64,000 nucleotides of DNA, taken from assembly GCA_004794785.1 (NCBI GenBank), contig SJOL01006475.1, positions 758,881 through 822,880 on the forward strand, given 5' to 3'. Under the pieces are notes generated by a model, which saw only the letters and a program-made list of their open reading frames with translations, was not told where the DNA came from and made no database searches. The DNA is from Opisthorchis felineus. Lineage: Eukaryota > Platyhelminthes > Trematoda > Opisthorchiida > Opisthorchiidae. Both the position numbers and the translations under genes were made by a program. Position 1 is the first letter of the stretch. Every line of letters begins with the position of its first letter. Shown piece by piece: positions 43,249-54,985 of this stretch.

Positions 43249-46200
43249 CTTTACCCAACTCATCATTTTGTCAAGCGAAAAAATGAATATATAATTCTGC
43301 GAAACGGATAGTCTAATAAAACTCGTAAGCATCTTACCTATATTTGGACCAGACCAGTGCAACTTGGTGAGAAAATTAAGCTGATCAACCAGCAGAATGC
43401 ATAAAGTTATAGCGTGCTGATTATTTGTGATTCAAGTTTGTTTTCTGAAATAATTCGTCTTGATTCTCAATAAATAGTAATGAATTCTTCTACCTCTTCT
43501 CTAGTTCAGCTTATTTGAACGACATCACTATGCGTCCCATTCCAGAGGTCGAACAAACTCCTCTTGCTTCCACCCAGTTACTAACTAGCCTGGAAACCGA
43601 CACGCAGTTTTTACGTCCCTGCATTTTACCTCGTATAAATCGTATTACTTAACTTACACAGAAGCATCAGTAACTCCGTTTCCCGATCAGTCATTACAGC
43701 TCATGGCCACTAGCTGCTTCGATAGGATACTTCAATCTCAACAACACTGACAACAAATAGTTGATATTCACGGACTTCTAAAATAAAAACGTCTATTTAA
43801 GGGTCTTTTATCCGACAAGACAGGCCAGAAAACACGCTTGTGTTCCCAAGACTTGCCGGCAGAAAAAGTTGTTCAAATTCTGACGCCCATGTTGGATTTA
43901 CCCTGGTGAAGAAATTATGGTTTCTCCAAAAATTTACTAGTAGCTGCGGCAACCATGGAGTTGAATATCTTTGGAGAGTATATATTCTAAGATCCTGAGT
44001 TGTTGGATCTAAGATTCGATATCCATTCCTTCAAAAATGTCCTTCATGGATTGTCGCTGAATGATAATGTTTAACGCGGTAGCTGAATGCCTTTATTATA
44101 CACAAAAGTCGTTTTGAGCGGTCGATTAACAATGGGCCATCCCTAGCTTAGTTTAACTCCGTTATCGCTTCAGAACCAGCGAGGTCCTTATAGGTTTCCC
44201 AGTGTTCGGCGACTGTTGGCTACGGTTCACTGCTCGATTGTTAAAGACGACCCTTCAAGATTTGTTTTACAGCGTAATGAACTCGATTGCTTATGATGAA
44301 CTCTTCTGTCTCACCATTTTGCTTTAACAGAACATTCTTAGAGCCGCCGTGGCCCCACCCCATGTTAGAGGCCTCACCCTGAGCCTATCTGGTTGGTCAC
44401 TGTTTTGCCAGTTTCATTATCATATGGAAAGTCTATTGTTCTTGGTTCTACACGAGGCTTGACTGTGAAATCCGACGAAAGTAGCAAGAATCAAGTTGAT
44501 ATAACGAGTGCAACTCCTTAGATGTTTCCACAAAAACGGTTATTGAAGTATGCTGATGGGTATTTTAGTGCGTAGTAGTTTTGTGCATTTGTGACCATCG
44601 GATAGCGGTTACTCACCAGTGGCAACACAACATCACTTATCGAATGATTTTCTGATATAAGAAAATTATTAGACTCGATGTTCCGGCCGAACAGTTTTCG
44701 TGAATTTTTAATCGAAGTTCAGTGCCAATGCGATGCACACTGTAGGAGCTGCGTTTGGTGACCCTTGCTTGAATGGCTTTTCTGAGAGCTTCTCAGAGCA
44801 CAATGGCTCGCTTAATACGGAGCGCAAAAAGACTTAAGCAAACCGCTTCGTTCTGTCGAAAAAGGCCTTATTAAGATAGATAGGCTAACTTTATCATTTG
44901 TCTTTCGTTACATTATAACTGTGCCCAGTTACGTTTACTCAGAATATAAGTATTCTTACATTCGCAGATAGCCCCAAACTTTCCCGAAAGGACTGTTGGG
45001 CCTATTCTTTCATCAAACAAACACATAAGTACGTGCATGGATGCATGCATGCATAAATAAATAAATAAAAGCTGCGACCCCCGTTTTACATCCACCACAT
45101 TTACACATTAAAATTCAAAGGATATATTTTGAGTAACGGCAGTTGACGCTCCTCGGAAAGAAAATATAAAAATCGGCCGCTACGTACGCCTTGCAGTCAT
45201 TTATCGCTACAGCAGACTGATCGAATTATGTTTTTTCTAAAGTTGAGCGACCGGCCGTTACCTGGTTCAAGCTTTTGTCACCGTATTTTTGGGTGGTCTG
45301 CAAAAGAGGTTTACGATCTAGGATGCACATGATCTACATGTATAGTTTCAGGAAATGACAAACAGAAAAGTCCCATACCCCAATTATTTCCCATCCTTTA
45401 CATTAATTGAAAAAGGACGCATGGGTTTCTTAAACCGAACTGGTCGCTCTTCGTTTGAATATGGAAGTATAGGAACTTTGCATTTCTCATGGGGTCTCAA
45501 TCCGCTAACCTGCACTGGCCAGTCCTAAAGTGATTTAGGTCTCCGAAGCTGACGTTTCCTTGGCTTTGACTGTGACAAATAAACAAGCCACCAATGAGCT
45601 CACGCTCCTAGATACAGGTCATTATTTAGTACATTCCACAAGATCCATATGATCAAATCATTGTACCATGAGTTCAGCCACGAAGCTCTTCAGTCGGTGC
45701 CAGAAATGTGCAGTGGAGATAGCTAGTGAAGTTGACCTTCACGTTCTAACGCCCTGGCTCATGATTGCCAGGCAGAACTCCAATGTCACATAAAAAGTAG
45801 CTAAGTCTACTGGTTTCTCAAGGTCGATGGTGAAGGGCTGAGAATTAACTGAATATCTTGCGACTTTTGGGGGATAGGTGTTACCCGGTGGTAAAACTCA
45901 CGAGTTTGGAATAAAGTGGCTCATTTAAGATAGGTTCATTTGCATACAAAAGTGTGCAGGAGGACAAATTTGCGAATATTGCTTTAACGTAACTCTTCAG
46001 TATTCGAACTCAGAGCACCGTTGCACTAAGTTCTGTTAAAATCACACATTTACTGATCAAAGCTTTGCTCATTTATCCAAATTTAACTGTCTTCTAACCG
46101 GATGGAAAAGCATGACAGACTGATGCATGCCCCACAATCATTCACTATTCTGCAATCTGTAGATAGATACTTGCTTGAATTATCTGCCACAATAACAAGG

Positions 46201-46250
46201 GTTACCTGACCATCATCAAGGCGACAACTGTTCGTGTTCGTAATTCACAT
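43249..46250. other. No confident gene; probable intron or upstream region
   Basis: No exon called. A minus-strand frame at 44913-45098 includes a good donor (GCGAAT|GTAAGAAT) but only a weak acceptor. A compound microsatellite of ATGC units then AAAT units lies at about 45035-45069. Confidence 0.35.
45035..45069. repeat. Compound (ATGC)n-(ATAA)n microsatellite
   Basis: GCATGGATGCATGCATGCAT is followed by four AAAT-type units. Confidence 0.85.
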
Positions 46251-46900
46251 CCGCCCAAAGGGGCGTAACAGCTTTCGACACATCTTATGGGTCAAAAGGC
46301 CATGTGGCGCCACATCACCCAGTCTTGGGTTGCATTGCATGTTGGACCGGAGCGTGTCGATTGCGTTTTCCACATAAACATTTCACTCCATCTGATGGAG
46401 GATCCTATGCCATCACGGTGGAAAATTCCCGGCTGTGTCACCTGGTGCATGGTCGCAGCATGGGGCGAGTAACACCGTCAGATTTACGTATACTGGACGG
46501 CAAGTGTGGCGGCCTTGTCAGCACAAGCCTGGTGGCCGGGCGGCACGTACTGTGGGTGCCATCATATACGCCGTGGTTAGAGAATCATTAGCACGCAGGA
46601 ATCATTCCACGCACACAATGTTTGTCATTCCTAGTCCACGGTCGACTCTAATGAGAAAGCCAGGGTGAAAAAACCTGACGTTTCAGTGGGACCTCCTACC
46701 AGCACACATGGAGCGAGTGCCACCTGGAGATGATGGATTGAGGATAAATGTAAGCACATGGACACGGCCCTTTGCAGGAAAGATGGTGAAACGTCATAGG
46801 TGTGGCAGCGCCACTGGTATCAGGACAGGGTGTGGGATGGGTGTCCGGGTGCTATTTAGGACTCTACTACCAAGCACGAAGTCTAGTGCGCGAATAATAA
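46251..46900. other. GC-rich patch, possible decayed element
   Basis: This 650-bp stretch is clearly more GC-rich than its flanks. It carries three overlapping plus-strand open frames (46287-46472, 46304-46591, 46435-46668) and a fourth (46708-46914), none with recognised motifs or splice sites. It could be an old mobile-element insertion or a domesticated fragment. The multi-frame openness is mostly a product of GC content. Confidence 0.35.
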
Positions 46901-47649
46901 ATACTTTTTACTAGCTTAAACTATTGTGGAAAGCTTCGCTGGGGGCAACAGCTTCAAACATTCAAAGCACCTCTCAAGACGTACAGACCAAGTGCAAATT
47001 ACACTACGCTCTAAATTCAGTATACCGGGCACGAGGTAAGAGGAATCGAACGCTCGCTTCCCACAACGACGCGAGAGCAGGCAGCAGCAAGAGATATCTG
47101 CACCACCTAAACCTCTTCCCAAGTCACAATATTGTAGTCTGTGGAATTTGGTTAGCTCGTCTGTCGTGCAGTATGTGGACAACAGGCTGAGACAGAACAC
47201 TATTGAAGCGGAAAAGCTTTGATGACGAGTACCGATCTGCTAACAGGCTATTCCACCCTGCAACACTGCACCTGTTAGTCGATACAAATAAGAAGTCACG
47301 TTGAAAGTTTTCGCTTACGGTAGAGTAATAGAACGCCTTTTACATATCTAATAATGATTCACTACTATTCCACCCAGTTATGAAAACAGATGGTGCAGTA
47401 AAACTCAAGAAGATGTTCAGGCGTAGTTTCCCAAAGTTCCCGCCATATTCTTCCTTCTTCCACGCATAATTTCAGTCAGACAACCACAAGACAGAAACCA
47501 ATATGCTGAATCGAATAAAACATGCTCTTTCCGCAAACATCAATGTCGTGTTGCTTACAATGGTAAACATCTTGCACGAAAGCGGCGCATAATTTAGCCA
47601 CCCTAAAATTTAATTAGCTTACAGTGCTGGTGTCGAGAAAGTATCCATG

Positions 47650-47694
<45 letters not shown>

Positions 47695-49082
47695 GGTCTG
47701 GATATAGATGAACTAGTGAGAGAAGCATAAATGCTGCGGACTGGTATTGTCTTACTCAGCTAGTCAGGAAAGATCTCGGGCAAATGAGGAAACAAACATA
47801 AAAAAGTTGATCAGGCCCCCAGATTCTTTAAAGATTCCTCATTTCAGAGAAGAAGGTAGATTTCAATTTCTTGGTTTCCTTTTTTCTTCGTGAAGTGATG
47901 CGCTTCCGTATGGGGCATTTACTCTCCTGCCTAGAAGCCTGAGACTCACGGAGCTAATCAGTATGGCGCAGAGGATTTACTTCTCTAAAGGATAATATTT
48001 ACTTATAACTTATACATCGATAATAATCCGAAACCGAGTGAGGAACTGTCCCACGTGGAAGCTTTCAAAAAGCAACACCACGTAGGGCTGATGGGAGAGT
48101 AGAGGGATTCGTGTGGAGGAAAGAAGCAGGAAGGACAGAACGGCGATGTCGTCGGAGGTTGAAAGATGTGCGTCGAAATTTGAGCAAATCAGGAGAGTTT
48201 TGAGTATATGATTTAGTTGCTTTCTTTTTTCCTGGTTAATTCAAGGGCCAGATCACGGGAAACTGAAAGGAAAGGAGGTGTGAGCTGACCCTCCTTTTAT
48301 TGGAAAAATGTTATCAGTGCTGTTAAGTTCAAAAGAAAGTAAGTTGTCTCCGGAGGTTCACACGCTACGGAAGAGGGGTGGTTACTCAGGCTGGCAAGAG
48401 AAGGTTGAACAATCAAAACCACTATTATAACCGAAAAAACTTCATATTGTGCTCCCGATGAGTGGAAAAAAGTAAGCTGAAGCGTCCCATATTCATACAA
48501 TCAAACCTGGAATATTAAACTGGCACCCTAATACCGTTTTAACCACTCATCTTGGACTGCTACCATGCAAATATTTTGTGGATGCTTTATTCGTAGAACT
48601 AACTGTGTTACTAATCTTTTTGAAAATGAAGTTCGTATTCAAGAATGCAATAAGTGGAAGAGGTATCTTTGGTACTGGTGTAGTATGCAACTTCAACTTG
48701 TCTTACGATGCGAAACAGGGGATGGATTCATCGCTTGCGGTTTGAACGAATGAATGAAGTTCCGGGAAAAAAGACAATGGTCCATAGATGGTTCGGTGGA
48801 AAAATGTCAGTTCAAATGGGATGCAGCGACAGATCAACACGGATCTGACGATATACAGTCGCTGTTTATATGATGTAAGCATTTTGGAGGTCAAAGTGAC
48901 GTGAAGGTTGTATTTCGTTTAGCTCCTCAGTTGTGTGACTGTTTTAACCTTGTTGATTACACTTCATTAAACGTGTATGTTTTACATGGTTTTTTTGGTC
49001 TGTCGAAACTCTGAACGACGAAATGTGTGCTGCACAAAGGTTGTCGTCCCCGCTGAAACATGAGCCCGTCTTTGTGATAGAG
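46901..49082. other. No confident gene
   Basis: Frames of 88 and 94 codons overlap on opposite strands at 46916-47200. A minus frame at 48297-48500 ends at an AATAAA but has no other support. An (AT)n tract lies at 47652-47690. Confidence 0.35.
47652..47690. repeat. (AT)n microsatellite
   Basis: About 19 uninterrupted AT units in otherwise ordinary sequence. Confidence 0.95.
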
Positions 49083-49141
49083 GTTGTGGGACTAAGCGTC
49101 TTCATGAGCCCTATCAAGGGCAGAACTGGCGATGGATGTCC
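49083..49141 (+). repeat. Eroded hammerhead-repeat relic
   Basis: The string GGACTAAGCGTCTTCATGAG, then CCCTATCAAGGGCAGAACTG, follows the order of the ribozyme module (stem I, TGATGA-like core, stem II GCCC/GGGC, GAAACYGG). The core is lost (TTCATGA for CTGATGA, AGAA for GAAA). It lies 200 bp from the next full copy. Low confidence, because similarity is limited to about 55 nt. Confidence 0.45.
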
Positions 49142-49336
49142 AGGGTTGTGGTCAATCTGAGTTCCTTCCAACAATTTCCTTCAGTTTAAAGTGAAATCCC
49201 GAAAAGACGCATCCAAAACCACCTTTAATTCATTTGGTCCATAAATCAAAGTGAACATTTAAAATCAATTGGGAAATGTTTGGGACCGATTGGGTAGTCA
49301 TCGTTTTAGAGAGGTTTGGTAAACAGTCCAGTTAAG

Positions 49337-49567
49337 GAAGAACATCATAAACGAGAGATTCAGCTGAGTTCCAAGTGAGTCTCTCCCCAAAACCAAATTG
49401 GTATACAGATGAGTGTACAGGTAGAATTTCATGCAATTTGGGTTCATTTAGAACATAAGGTTGACGGAAACTGTGGGACTGCGCTTACCTGATTAGCCCC
49501 AAATAGGACGAAACCGGTAGTTGGCTATCGAAGAGATCTCGGCAACCATATGAGTAGTGTATCACGT
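49337..49567 (+). repeat. Full-length hammerhead-ribozyme repeat, inactive core
   Basis: Collinear copy like that at 32468: hairpin GAGAGATTCAGCTGA / CCAAGTGAGTCTCTC, linker, and ribozyme module ending GAGTAGTGTATCACG. The core reads CTGATTA, so catalytic G8 (the general-acid guanosine) is U, which should abolish cleavage. The stem II-loop segment CCAAATAGGACGAAAC is the form I recall from schistosome Sm-alpha hammerheads, while other copies here have CCAAGAAGGGCGAAAC. Distal stem I is also worn (CAACCATATG). Confidence 0.85.
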
Positions 49568-50144
49568 CCACAAACCGATCTTTGTTCAGCGGGTGGTCAT
49601 ACATACAACTGAGGAGCCATTCATTTCCGTAGAAGTTATAATAAGGATGTACTCACATATTCATTGTAAATAAAATCATCACTTACTAATGCGTACCACT
49701 TCGTGCAGATAACCGAGTACAAAATATCTCAATCCACCACAATCACATTCGACTGGGAACCATCCCGAATGCGTGGTTGGCTTTAGGGATTCTCCTTCGT
49801 CCGACCATCAGAATTCTGTGTACTTCGTTTGAAGTACAGCACCAACTTGCCAGATGATATCAGACATTCTCATTTTCAACGATTCGCGTGAAGAATATCT
49901 AAGGAAATTTCGCGTCCGCACTTGTCCTGCACTATGGTGGTTGAACTGATGCTTCCTCAATATGACTGAACTAACGCATTGGTTTGCAAAGGATCGCGTG
50001 CTAGTGCACCACGTGCTTTGGACATCACAGCACCTTCAAGAACACATCTACGTGTCACTGGGATCCCGTTAACAGATCTATTGTCAAAGTCCTCTGGCCT
50101 CCACGATATTCCATTTACTCATGAAAATAAGTTTCAGATCATAC
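49568..50144. other. No feature seen
   Basis: Spacer downstream of the repeat; no open frame or signal of note. Confidence 0.45.
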
Positions 50145-50416
50145 CTGTCCTCTAGACTCCAGAGTATCAAAGATACTGCGTTTGACGTTAAGCTGATAGG
50201 TATAAAATAGTGGATACTACAGTTTAATCCAAAGAAACTACCCTCAGTGAAGTGATGGAGAACAAAAGGAATTCCATGGTTAGGAAGGACGTGCGCATAA
50301 TTTTTTTGACGTGGTAGTAGGATGGTGTTAGCACACATCACATAGATCCGCTGCTGAAATCCGCGGTGGCTGATTGTGGTAAACACCGTGATGGTACTTC
50401 TAGCCCCCTTTTTCAT
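50145..50416 (-). CDS. Weak candidate exon, possibly Ig-like
   Basis: A minus-strand open frame (110 codons in full, to 50084) contains a good donor, GGACAG|GTATGA, at 50145. Before it the peptide includes RIYVMCANTI, then HFTEGSFFGLNCS and SLILWSLED. The order 'Y-x-x-C-A-N ... E-G-x3-L-x-C ... W' is what the end of one Ig domain and the start of the next would give, with 21 residues between Cys and Trp, longer than the usual 11-14. The acceptor is uncertain (CCACAATCAG or CGGATTTCAG). It may belong to the Ig-like gene at 39-43 kb on the same strand, or be chance. Confidence 0.25.
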
Positions 50417-51204
50417 ATTCCGGTTGTATTGTTAGGAAAATGGTGATGGCTTCGGCCAGGTGTGTTTGAATAACTTCGCGCCTACTATCTGTTTTCTTCA
50501 CCAACCACATTATACTAGCAGTGACTCATTAAATGAATTTGAACGAGTGTTAGTTTCCTCCATTTCAGTCTCCAAGAAAATTGCGAATGTCTTTCCGCGC
50601 GTGGGACGATTGACCGGTGCAATATGAAAGCACACTCTGAATTATTATAGGACAGTAACGAACTGATAATTGTGAACTATGTTCCTTCACTACTTAATTT
50701 CACAGATTTACACTAACCATCATTCTGAACCCCGAGGGCATGGAGTGTCAAGTTCTGATCTTACCCCTGTTCCGGTTCGAGGAAAGCTTGTTAGTCCATT
50801 CGTTTGATCCACTCCCTTAAATTCATCCATTTTGTGCAAAACCACTCTTCGCAACATGGCGAACGCTCACGCGCAAGCGTAGTATATTCAGGCCCTCCAA
50901 TGTCCACAACATCTGTAACGATCTCGCTACGGTAATTCCGTGGAGCTTAGCAGTATTTTGAAATCAGATGGGGCCTTAAAATGAGACTCAATGAGACTAA
51001 AGTGTTCCTCGCGTTTAGGGTAATTTTCGGTCACATATTCTCTGTAAAGTCTGTGTAGTGTTTTACTTGGATCGGCTTTCAAGTATGACGCGAAATCATC
51101 CAGGTTCTAGTTTACAGATAAGTCTCCATCTATAAATATATCAACTTTGGAGTTCGAATATGAAATAAATTTGGTGAGTTGTTACGGATTATGTCTACCT
51201 GCAG
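50417..51204. other. No feature seen
   Basis: AT-rich; only short open frames. It ends in the acceptor of the next candidate exon. Confidence 0.45.
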
Positions 51205-51430
51205 AGCAATAAAAGAGAAAAACCAGCAGATGTTTATGGAAAAATTTCATCCCGCGTGCCAAGCAACGAAATACATTTTTTGTTTGCGCCATTCTGCTGA
51301 AAATGTTTTGGGCCCCTGTCATCTGACAGACTCGGAACAGCGGCTGGCTGTTCATCACTCTTGTGACTCAAATAGGGACAAAGAATTACCAACTGAACAG
51401 CTCGGAATTTGCAGAACACTAGCATCTGAG
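51205..51430 (+). CDS. Candidate internal exon, unidentified
   Basis: Plus-strand block of 226 nt bounded by a good acceptor (ATGTCTACCTGCAG) and a strong donor (CTGAG|GTAAAAG). It is open throughout in one frame (1 nt, then 75 codons; phase 2 to 0). The peptide (FMEKFHPACQATKYIFCLRH, later TDSEQRLAVHHSC and LPTEQLGICRTLASE) is charged and soluble, with four cysteines and several histidines. No zinc-binding spacing stands out and I do not recognise the family. An antisense frame (51234-51557) is open over the same bases and is probably a shadow. Confidence 0.35.
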
Positions 51431-52040
51431 GTAAAAGTAGAAAAAAGTTAGGACAGCATGTACACCACCTTCGTGCTTGTGATTGTGTATCGCAACAAAA
51501 TGTCCCGAGCTCGAATCCTGCCAAGTATTCTGTTGCGCTGCACGATTTGGAGGTCATTATTGAACCTAAAAAGGCACAATATGATCAAGCAATTTGCCTA
51601 ACGATGTCTTCAGAAGGATGGTAAGCGCGGCAATTCCGTAAAAAACAATCCGAGAAATTTTAGTACTAGTTAACTTCAAGAAGCAAAGACAGTTCGCAAC
51701 CCGCATGTTTAAATAGAGGATTTAAGTTGGTAAACCTGGATGCACATTCGTATATTCCAGGCTATATCATAGATAAACCTGTTAATACCATCGCAGTAAA
51801 AGAACAGAGTGCGTTTGCGCACTGATCCATTTCACCTCTTACATTGGAATGGTAGAGACTTACGTATTCTTTCGGACTGGAAAATTGAGCGCGTCTTTCA
51901 GAGCAAGTTTTAGGATAAAGTTAAAGTGAACAAGAGGAGCAAAATATGAATGAATGAAAATAACTTGGTGCTTTATTATAAGTGGAGTTGTTAAGGCCCC
52001 CGGCATTAGGAGGGGCATTTTGTCGCAAACAGGCTTAAAA
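51431..52040. other. No feature seen
   Basis: If the exon at 51205-51430 is real, this is intron. No open frame or signal of note until the palindromic repeat. Confidence 0.45.
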
Positions 52041-52445
52041 GTTTTCATAAAGGAAACTAATCACAAGTTTGCTGAAAACTCATCGACAGCACACGACCGG
52101 TTTCGCCCTTCTTGGGGCTCATCAGGTAGGCGCAGTCTCCGAGTTTCCGTCAACCTTATGTCCTACTTGAACCCAAATTGGACTGATTTCGACAAATGCA
52201 CCCAGTTGCAATTCAGTTTGGTTTTCATGGGGGACTCAACTGAATCTCTCGTTTACGAGCCTCCCGTGAAAACCAAATTGATTAGCAAATGAGTCGAGAT
52301 CAGTCCAATTTGAGTTCAAGTAGAACATAGGGTTGACGGAAACTCGGGGACTGCGCCTACCCGATGAGCCCCAAGAAGGGCGAAACCGGTCGTGGGCTGT
52401 CGAAGAATTTTCGACAACCTTGTGAGTAGTTTCCTTCATGAAAAT
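52041..52445. repeat. Head-to-head hammerhead-repeat palindrome
   Basis: About 405 bp that reads almost the same on both strands. The left arm (52041 to about 52225) is a minus-strand element, the right arm (about 52255-52445) a plus-strand element, with a short asymmetric centre containing GAATCTCTCGTTTACGAG. Similarity extends past the ribozyme ends into AAAGGAAACTAATCACAAG on the left and its counterpart GTGAGTAGTTTCCTTCATG on the right. So the flank was duplicated as well, or the insertion already carried it. Each arm holds a ribozyme module. The right-hand core (52371 region) reads CCGATGA (U4 to C) and should be inactive; the left core is intact. Confidence 0.9.
52062..52160 (-). ncRNA. 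Type I hammerhead ribozyme, core intact
   Basis: On the minus strand: GCCTAC, CUGAUGA (52125-52119), stem II GCCC/GGGC with loop CAAGAA, GAAA, ACCGGU, C17, and return strand GTGTGC. All catalytic bases are present and the 1.1/2.1 pair is G-C, better than in the 24.6-kb copy. One mismatch (C-U) lies inside proximal stem I, and the distal stem I strand has drifted (CAAACTTGTG against CATAAGGTTG). Stem III is again loopless ACCGGU, so activity would need a dimer or a multimer. Confidence 0.8.
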
Positions 52446-54089
52446 ATACTAAGATATCTAATAAGTCTGCTATTGGCATTAGGCCATCCCTGAAATTAGA
52501 TCTCTATCACTAGACAAATAAGATTGTAACATTCACCAACACGGACGGGGAGATACCACGGAGCGAACGGGAAAACATGTTTTACGCAATGGTATCTGAC
52601 GGCCTTTGGTAACTGGAGGCCAATTTTCTACCTTTGGAAGCACCTCCTCTTTATAGGTTTATCTCGAACACTAATATTGTATTTGACGTCGGTAGTTACC
52701 GCTTCAAAAAGATGGACGGGAAAGTAGCAGACCCTTAGAAAAGGCGACACACTACATTGCTATCCTAGGCTAAACATACATGATCATGCTTGAGTCAATA
52801 ACTTTATCTGTGTGAACAATAATTTCAACACTAGGGTTTTGCAATGATGTTACTAACCGGACCTCTAAAGTCGTGAGCAAACATGGGCAAATGTAGATAA
52901 TCCGAAAGAGAGCTAGTGTTGCTATTGTAGTTTTCGTTGACGAGATCTGATAAATCTTACTAGCAGTAAGTAGTTTCACAGACTGTACTGCTGGCATCTA
53001 AAGTTAAATTTCGAAGAAATCGAAATATTGGTGGCTCGGGTGCATTAAGTGGCTGTTTATTTATTCGCCAGACTCAGAAGTTCGCTTGCAAACGTTTCGT
53101 CACCAATCTTCTTCAGTGCGCGAATGATGATGTTCCCGCAATTGCCGACAAATTGTTTGTACGTAGATCGCCAAGCCCGGCGAACAGAAGTCTAATGTGT
53201 ACTTGATAACTGTGGGCAGGTCAACCAATTGAATGAACTACTGACCAAGTGTGTGTAGACGTCAATCTGCTAACTTTTTAATGGTAACTCAATCCAACTG
53301 CTGCACAAAATTAGCTGGAAATAACGTTTTCATCTATCACCTTCATTGCCAACAGAATACTACTGATTTTGGAAACAATAAATTGGATATACTACGAAGA
53401 GCACATCGGTTTAACTCCACAACACACTTGTCGATCATCAGCTCACCGGCGGTATATTTAGAAAGTGTATGCCTGTTGCTATACCGTTCGACTACTGGAA
53501 CGAATATCGTCACGGTCAGACCACCCGGAGTTGGCTGAAATTGCTTTGGAGTACACTCTGCAGGTTAGTCCAGCACGACCCACAAATTGTCTGACAACTC
53601 CAGATGCAGCAGAAGTGCGGCTTGACCCCTTGTTGTGTATAAGACAGTGCATGCAGTCTGAAGAAGCTATCATCCGAAATTTTAACTAGTGTCACCTAAG
53701 TGGGGACAAGTTTGACACGTTGCTTTTGTGTTTTCGTTTGGCAGGGACAAAGTAGACGGTGTTTTGTTTCCAACATTTAAGGTTAGGACTTGCTTGTCAG
53801 CAAATTTTAAAGCAGTACACACTTTCGAACTCAATGGATTATGAATAAAGACATAGTCACTAATAGATGAGAGAGAAAAGTGGGGAAAAAAAGTTGATGC
53901 AGTGACTCACAAAAAACACGATTCTCAACCTACTCGCGATCCGTAGCTTTATTCTGGCTGGTCGGTTCTTATAAAAAACTGATCAGTTGTATAGGAATAC
54001 TGGTTTGTTTTGCTTACCCAGAGCACTACCAAGGCGAGAAGAATTGGAAACAGGAATTTTTACTGGCAAGCTACAGAAAACCTGAGAAA
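52446..54089. other. No confident gene
   Basis: Around 53465-53689 both strands have open frames with possible splice sites. The minus strand has GLTCRVYSKAISANSGW with Ig-like C-to-W spacing of 13. The plus strand has an exon-like HPELAEIALEYTLQ before CAG|GTTAGT. The two are mutually exclusive and I could not choose. Nothing else was recognised. Confidence 0.3.
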
Positions 54090-54143
54090 TTTGCCTACCT
54101 GATGAGCCCCAAGAAGGGCGAAAGGTTTTCAGCAACATTAGGA
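54090..54143 (+). repeat. Truncated hammerhead repeat, internal deletion
   Basis: Retains TTGCCTACCTGATGAG, stem II and GAAA intact. It then jumps directly to GGTTTTCAGCAAC, so stem III, the cleavage site and the proximal return strand of stem I (about 25 nt) are deleted. It cannot self-cleave in cis. Confidence 0.8.
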
Positions 54144-54844
54144 GCCTTGGGTTCTGTCAGGGTATATTAAGGAGTCAAGGACGTAACCGTAAGAGAGATC
54201 TGTTGAATAAAACAGTGTTAATGATTTCATATATATTGAGATGTACTTCTCGAGGACATTTATATTTTGACAGTAAGGTCATTAGAGCAGAATTTTAGTT
54301 CGCTTGGATGGTGGCTCCGAGTTAATGAGAGACCGGTCCTTCGGAGATGAAACATGTATATCGCCATCTCATCTAGCTCAGATTTTTGAAACCTTTCGAT
54401 TTGTAGAAAAGCTGATTTTATATCTGTACGGGAATTCAGAGCGCTGACTGAGCTTATTCAGTGTGATCCGGAAACGCTTTTCGCTCTCACAGTCTGTGCA
54501 GAATGTGAAAAACACTGTCTTGGGTTTTTCCATATTTCTGAAATTCCAACCGGTTAAGATGACTGCTTCTATCTAAAGAAATCACCGCTATCACCTATCT
54601 TTGTATGGCTGCCTTTCGTGCATCCGGAATATCGCGTAGATTTTTAGACCTAAAATGATGCATCCTATCATTTTGTATTCAGAATTTGAAAGTACTTTCC
54701 CGAAAGTAATTTAAACATAACAGGGAAACGAAAAGGTACTGTGGAACATTCAGTTGTATTTGGTACACTTAAGCAAAGGACCCAGTATATGCATAAAAGT
54801 CCTAGCCACCTTGCTAGCTGTAAGCATACGCTGACGGAGCACAC
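54144..54844. other. No feature seen
   Basis: Spacer between repeat copies; no gene or RNA signal was recognised. Confidence 0.45.
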
Positions 54845-54985
54845 CACTTATACAGTTGCTGAAAAATTTTCGATAGCCCTCGATCGGTTTCGTCCTTTTT
54901 GGGATTCATCAGGTAGGCGCAATCCTCAAGTTGGCATCAAGATTATGTTTCACCTCAGCCCCAATTCAGGTGGTTCGCAAACTGA
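54845..54985 (-). repeat. Diverged hammerhead-ribozyme repeat, minus strand
   Basis: On the minus strand the core is GCCTACCTGATGAATCCCAA, AAAGGACGAAACCGATCG. CUGAUGA and GAAA survive. The stem II closing pair is A-C instead of G-C, and stem III reads ACCGAU and is no longer self-complementary. Activity is unlikely. The 5' linker and 3' terminal CTTATAC portions are recognisable but worn. Confidence 0.8.

Noticed and set aside
51954..52439. Matching protein-like frames on both strands ([19 protein letters not shown])
   Set aside because: These are translations of the ribozyme module in the palindrome, not proteins. The same peptide recurs wherever the repeat occurs.
53465..53689. Ig-like exon on minus or small exon on plus
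   Set aside because: Both strands offer equally plausible splice-bounded frames over the same bases, so neither can be supported.
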